NCBI GenBank assembly: GCA_028693285.1
Contig: JAQUVQ010000032.1
Span: 1 to 32,281, forward strand
Source: Smithellaceae bacterium
GTDB taxonomy: Bacteria > Desulfobacterota > Syntrophia > Syntrophales > Smithellaceae
Direction of reading: 5' to 3'
Length of the DNA stretch: 32,281 nt
Each line of letters begins with the position of its first letter. Position 1 is the first letter of the stretch. This document shows, one piece after another, positions 31,216 through 32,281 of the stretch. Made by a program: the position numbers and the translations under genes. The notes under the pieces were generated by a model. That model was not told the DNA's origin. It did no database searches and worked only from the letters and a program-made list of their open reading frames with translations.

Positions 31216-32281
31216 ATGAAATATGCGGATGCCTATAAACAGTCTGTAAGTGATCCCGCCGCCTTTTGGGGCAAAGCCGGGGAAGCCATAGAGTGGACGA
31301 GGAAGTGGGACAAAGTCCTTGATGATAGCGGCAAGCCTTTTTACCGCTGGTTTGCCGGCGGGGAATTAAACACCTGCTACAATGCACTGGACTGCCATGT
31401 AGAAAACGGGCGGAAAGACCAAGTCGCCATCATCTACGACAGCCCCGTCACCGACACCGTCCGGAAGATCACTTACGGCCAACTTCTGGAGAGCGTTTCC
31501 GTTTTTGCCGGCGCCCTTGCCGGAATCGGCGTCAAAAAGGGCGATACCGTCATCATCTACATGCCCATGATCCCCGAGGCCTTGATCGCCGTTTTGGCCT
31601 GCGCCCGCATCGGCGCCGTCCATTCCGTCGTCTTTGGCGGATTCGCCCCCAACGAACTGGCCATTCGCATCGACGACGCCAAACCCAAAGTCATCGTCTC
31701 CGCCTCCTGCGGCATCGAAGGCAAGAAAACCCTGGCCTACAAGCCCCTTCTGGACGAAGCCATCAAAATCGCTTCCCATAAGCCGCAAAACTGCGTTATT
31801 TACCAGCGGCCCCAGGTAAAAGCCGACCTCATTCCCGAAAGAGACCTTGACTGGGACAACTTCGTCAAAGGAGCCAAACCAGCCCCCTGCGTCCCCGTCG
31901 CCGCCACCGACCCCCTCTACATCCTCTATACCTCCGGCACCACCGGCAAACCCAAGGGCGTCATGCGCGACAACGGCGGCCATGCCGTCGCTTTGAAATG
32001 GTCCATGAAGCACATCTACGACGTCAAACCCGGCGAAGTCTTCTGGGCGGCATCGGATGTGGGCTGGGTCGTCGGTCATTCCTATATCATCTATGCCCCT
32101 CTGCTCTATGGCTGCACCACCATCGTTTATGAAGGCAAGCCGGTCGGGACCCCCGATCCCGGCGCCTTCTGGCGCGTCATCTCCCAGCATCACGTTTCGG
32201 TTCTGTTTACCGCCCCCACCGCCTTTCGGGCCATCAAGAAAGAAGACCCCAATGGCGATTACCTCAAGAAATACAACATTG
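31216..32281 (+). CDS. prpE: Propionyl/acetyl-CoA synthetase (PrpE/ACSS3-like), C-terminus cut by window edge
   Basis: The frame is open from 31216 to the window end (355 codons). Signatures seen: FYRWFAGGELNTCYNALDCHV, ARIGAVHSVVFGGFAPNELAIRIDDAKPK, the ATP loop ILYTSGTTGKPKGVMRDNGGHAVALKWSM and DVGWVVGHSYIIYAPLLYG. The RDNGGHAVALKWSM and PDPGAFWRV stretches favour the PrpE/ACSS3 branch over classical Acs. It activates propionate or acetate with ATP and CoA, matching the short-chain products expected from branched or odd-chain oxidation. Start is uncertain: the GAGGAGG site (31194-31200) is 15 bp from the ATG at 31216 but 6 bp from an in-frame ATT at 31207. Codons ending in C dominate far more than in the upstream genes. 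Confidence 0.88.
   Translation, partial: MKYADAYKQSVSDPAAFWGKAGEAIEWTRKWDKVLDDSGKPFYRWFAGGELNTCYNALDCHVENGRKDQVAIIYDSPVTDTVRKITYGQLLESVSVFAGALAGIGVKKGDTVIIYMPMIPEALIAVLACARIGAVHSVVFGGFAPNELAIRIDDAKPKVIVSASCGIEGKKTLAYKPLLDEAIKIASHKPQNCVIYQRPQVKADLIPERDLDWDNFVKGAKPAPCVPVAATDPLYILYTSGTTGKPKGVMRDNGGHAVALKWSMKHIYDVKPGEVFWAASDVGWVVGHSYIIYAPLLYGCTTIVYEGKPVGTPDPGAFWRVISQHHVSVLFTAPTAFRAIKKEDPNGDYLKKYNI

Noticed and set aside
31366..32193. 275-codon antisense frame under the synthetase
   Set aside because: It is a Gly/Asp-rich mirror of strongly C-ending sense codons, and the sense strand encodes unmistakable PrpE motifs.

Overview
The window most likely comes from the chromosome of an anaerobic deltaproteobacterium (Desulfobacterota, Syntrophales-like). 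This is inferred from gene content: a radical SAM/DUF2344 fusion, a zinc-ribbon/DUF3426 membrane protein, a lipobox-carrying M23 peptidase, and a very dense set of acyl-CoA ligases, dehydrogenases and R-type hydratases. No 16S or other taxonomic marker is present. I see no tRNA, rRNA, CRISPR array, transposase or phage gene.

Layout. Positions 1-3922 are a minus-strand housekeeping block: a small unknown protein, the radical SAM-DUF2344 fusion, and a lipoprotein M23 peptidase cut by the window edge. Positions 4045-8238 run on the plus strand: purU, a cysteine-rich unknown, hpt, a zinc-ribbon/DUF3426 protein and a second radical SAM protein. Positions 8318-9536 are minus strand: a TetR-type regulator and a small cysteine-rich unknown. 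A 395-bp intergenic region (9537-9931) then carries a sigma70-like promoter with a perfect 14-bp palindrome just downstream of its -10 element.

From 9932 to 31089 every gene is on the plus strand and almost all act on acyl-CoA thioesters. In order: dienoyl-CoA isomerase-like crotonase, acyl-CoA ligase, atypical crotonase, 620-residue acyl-CoA dehydrogenase, nitronate monooxygenase/FabK-like flavoprotein, SDR-SCP2 protein, a 907-residue fusion (HMG-CoA-synthase-like + DUF35 + SDR + SCP2), thiolase, LCAD-like acyl-CoA dehydrogenase, alpha-methylacyl-CoA racemase, two MaoC-type hydratase subunits, hotdog thioesterase, second ligase, second 620-residue dehydrogenase and third ligase. The set parallels the animal peroxisomal pathway for methyl-branched and sterol side-chain acids (AMACR, D-specific MFE-2 with SCP2, SCPx-like thiolase). 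No FadB-type L-specific enzyme and no ETF genes are visible. The inferred role is activation and R-specific beta-oxidation of a branched or bulky carboxylic acid.

The window ends with what looks like the amputated N-terminus of a GPR1/FUN34/YaaH acetate transporter (31107-31181) and the first 355 codons of a propionyl/acetyl-CoA synthetase with visibly different codon use. The TetR gene and the acyl-CoA cluster share a near-identical operator placed at the same point of each promoter, so the TetR protein is the probable repressor of both. The most unusual element is the 907-residue fusion: its HMGCS-like domain appears to have lost all three catalytic residues and sits next to a catalytically intact thiolase, suggesting a scaffolded dehydrogenase-thiolase machine.
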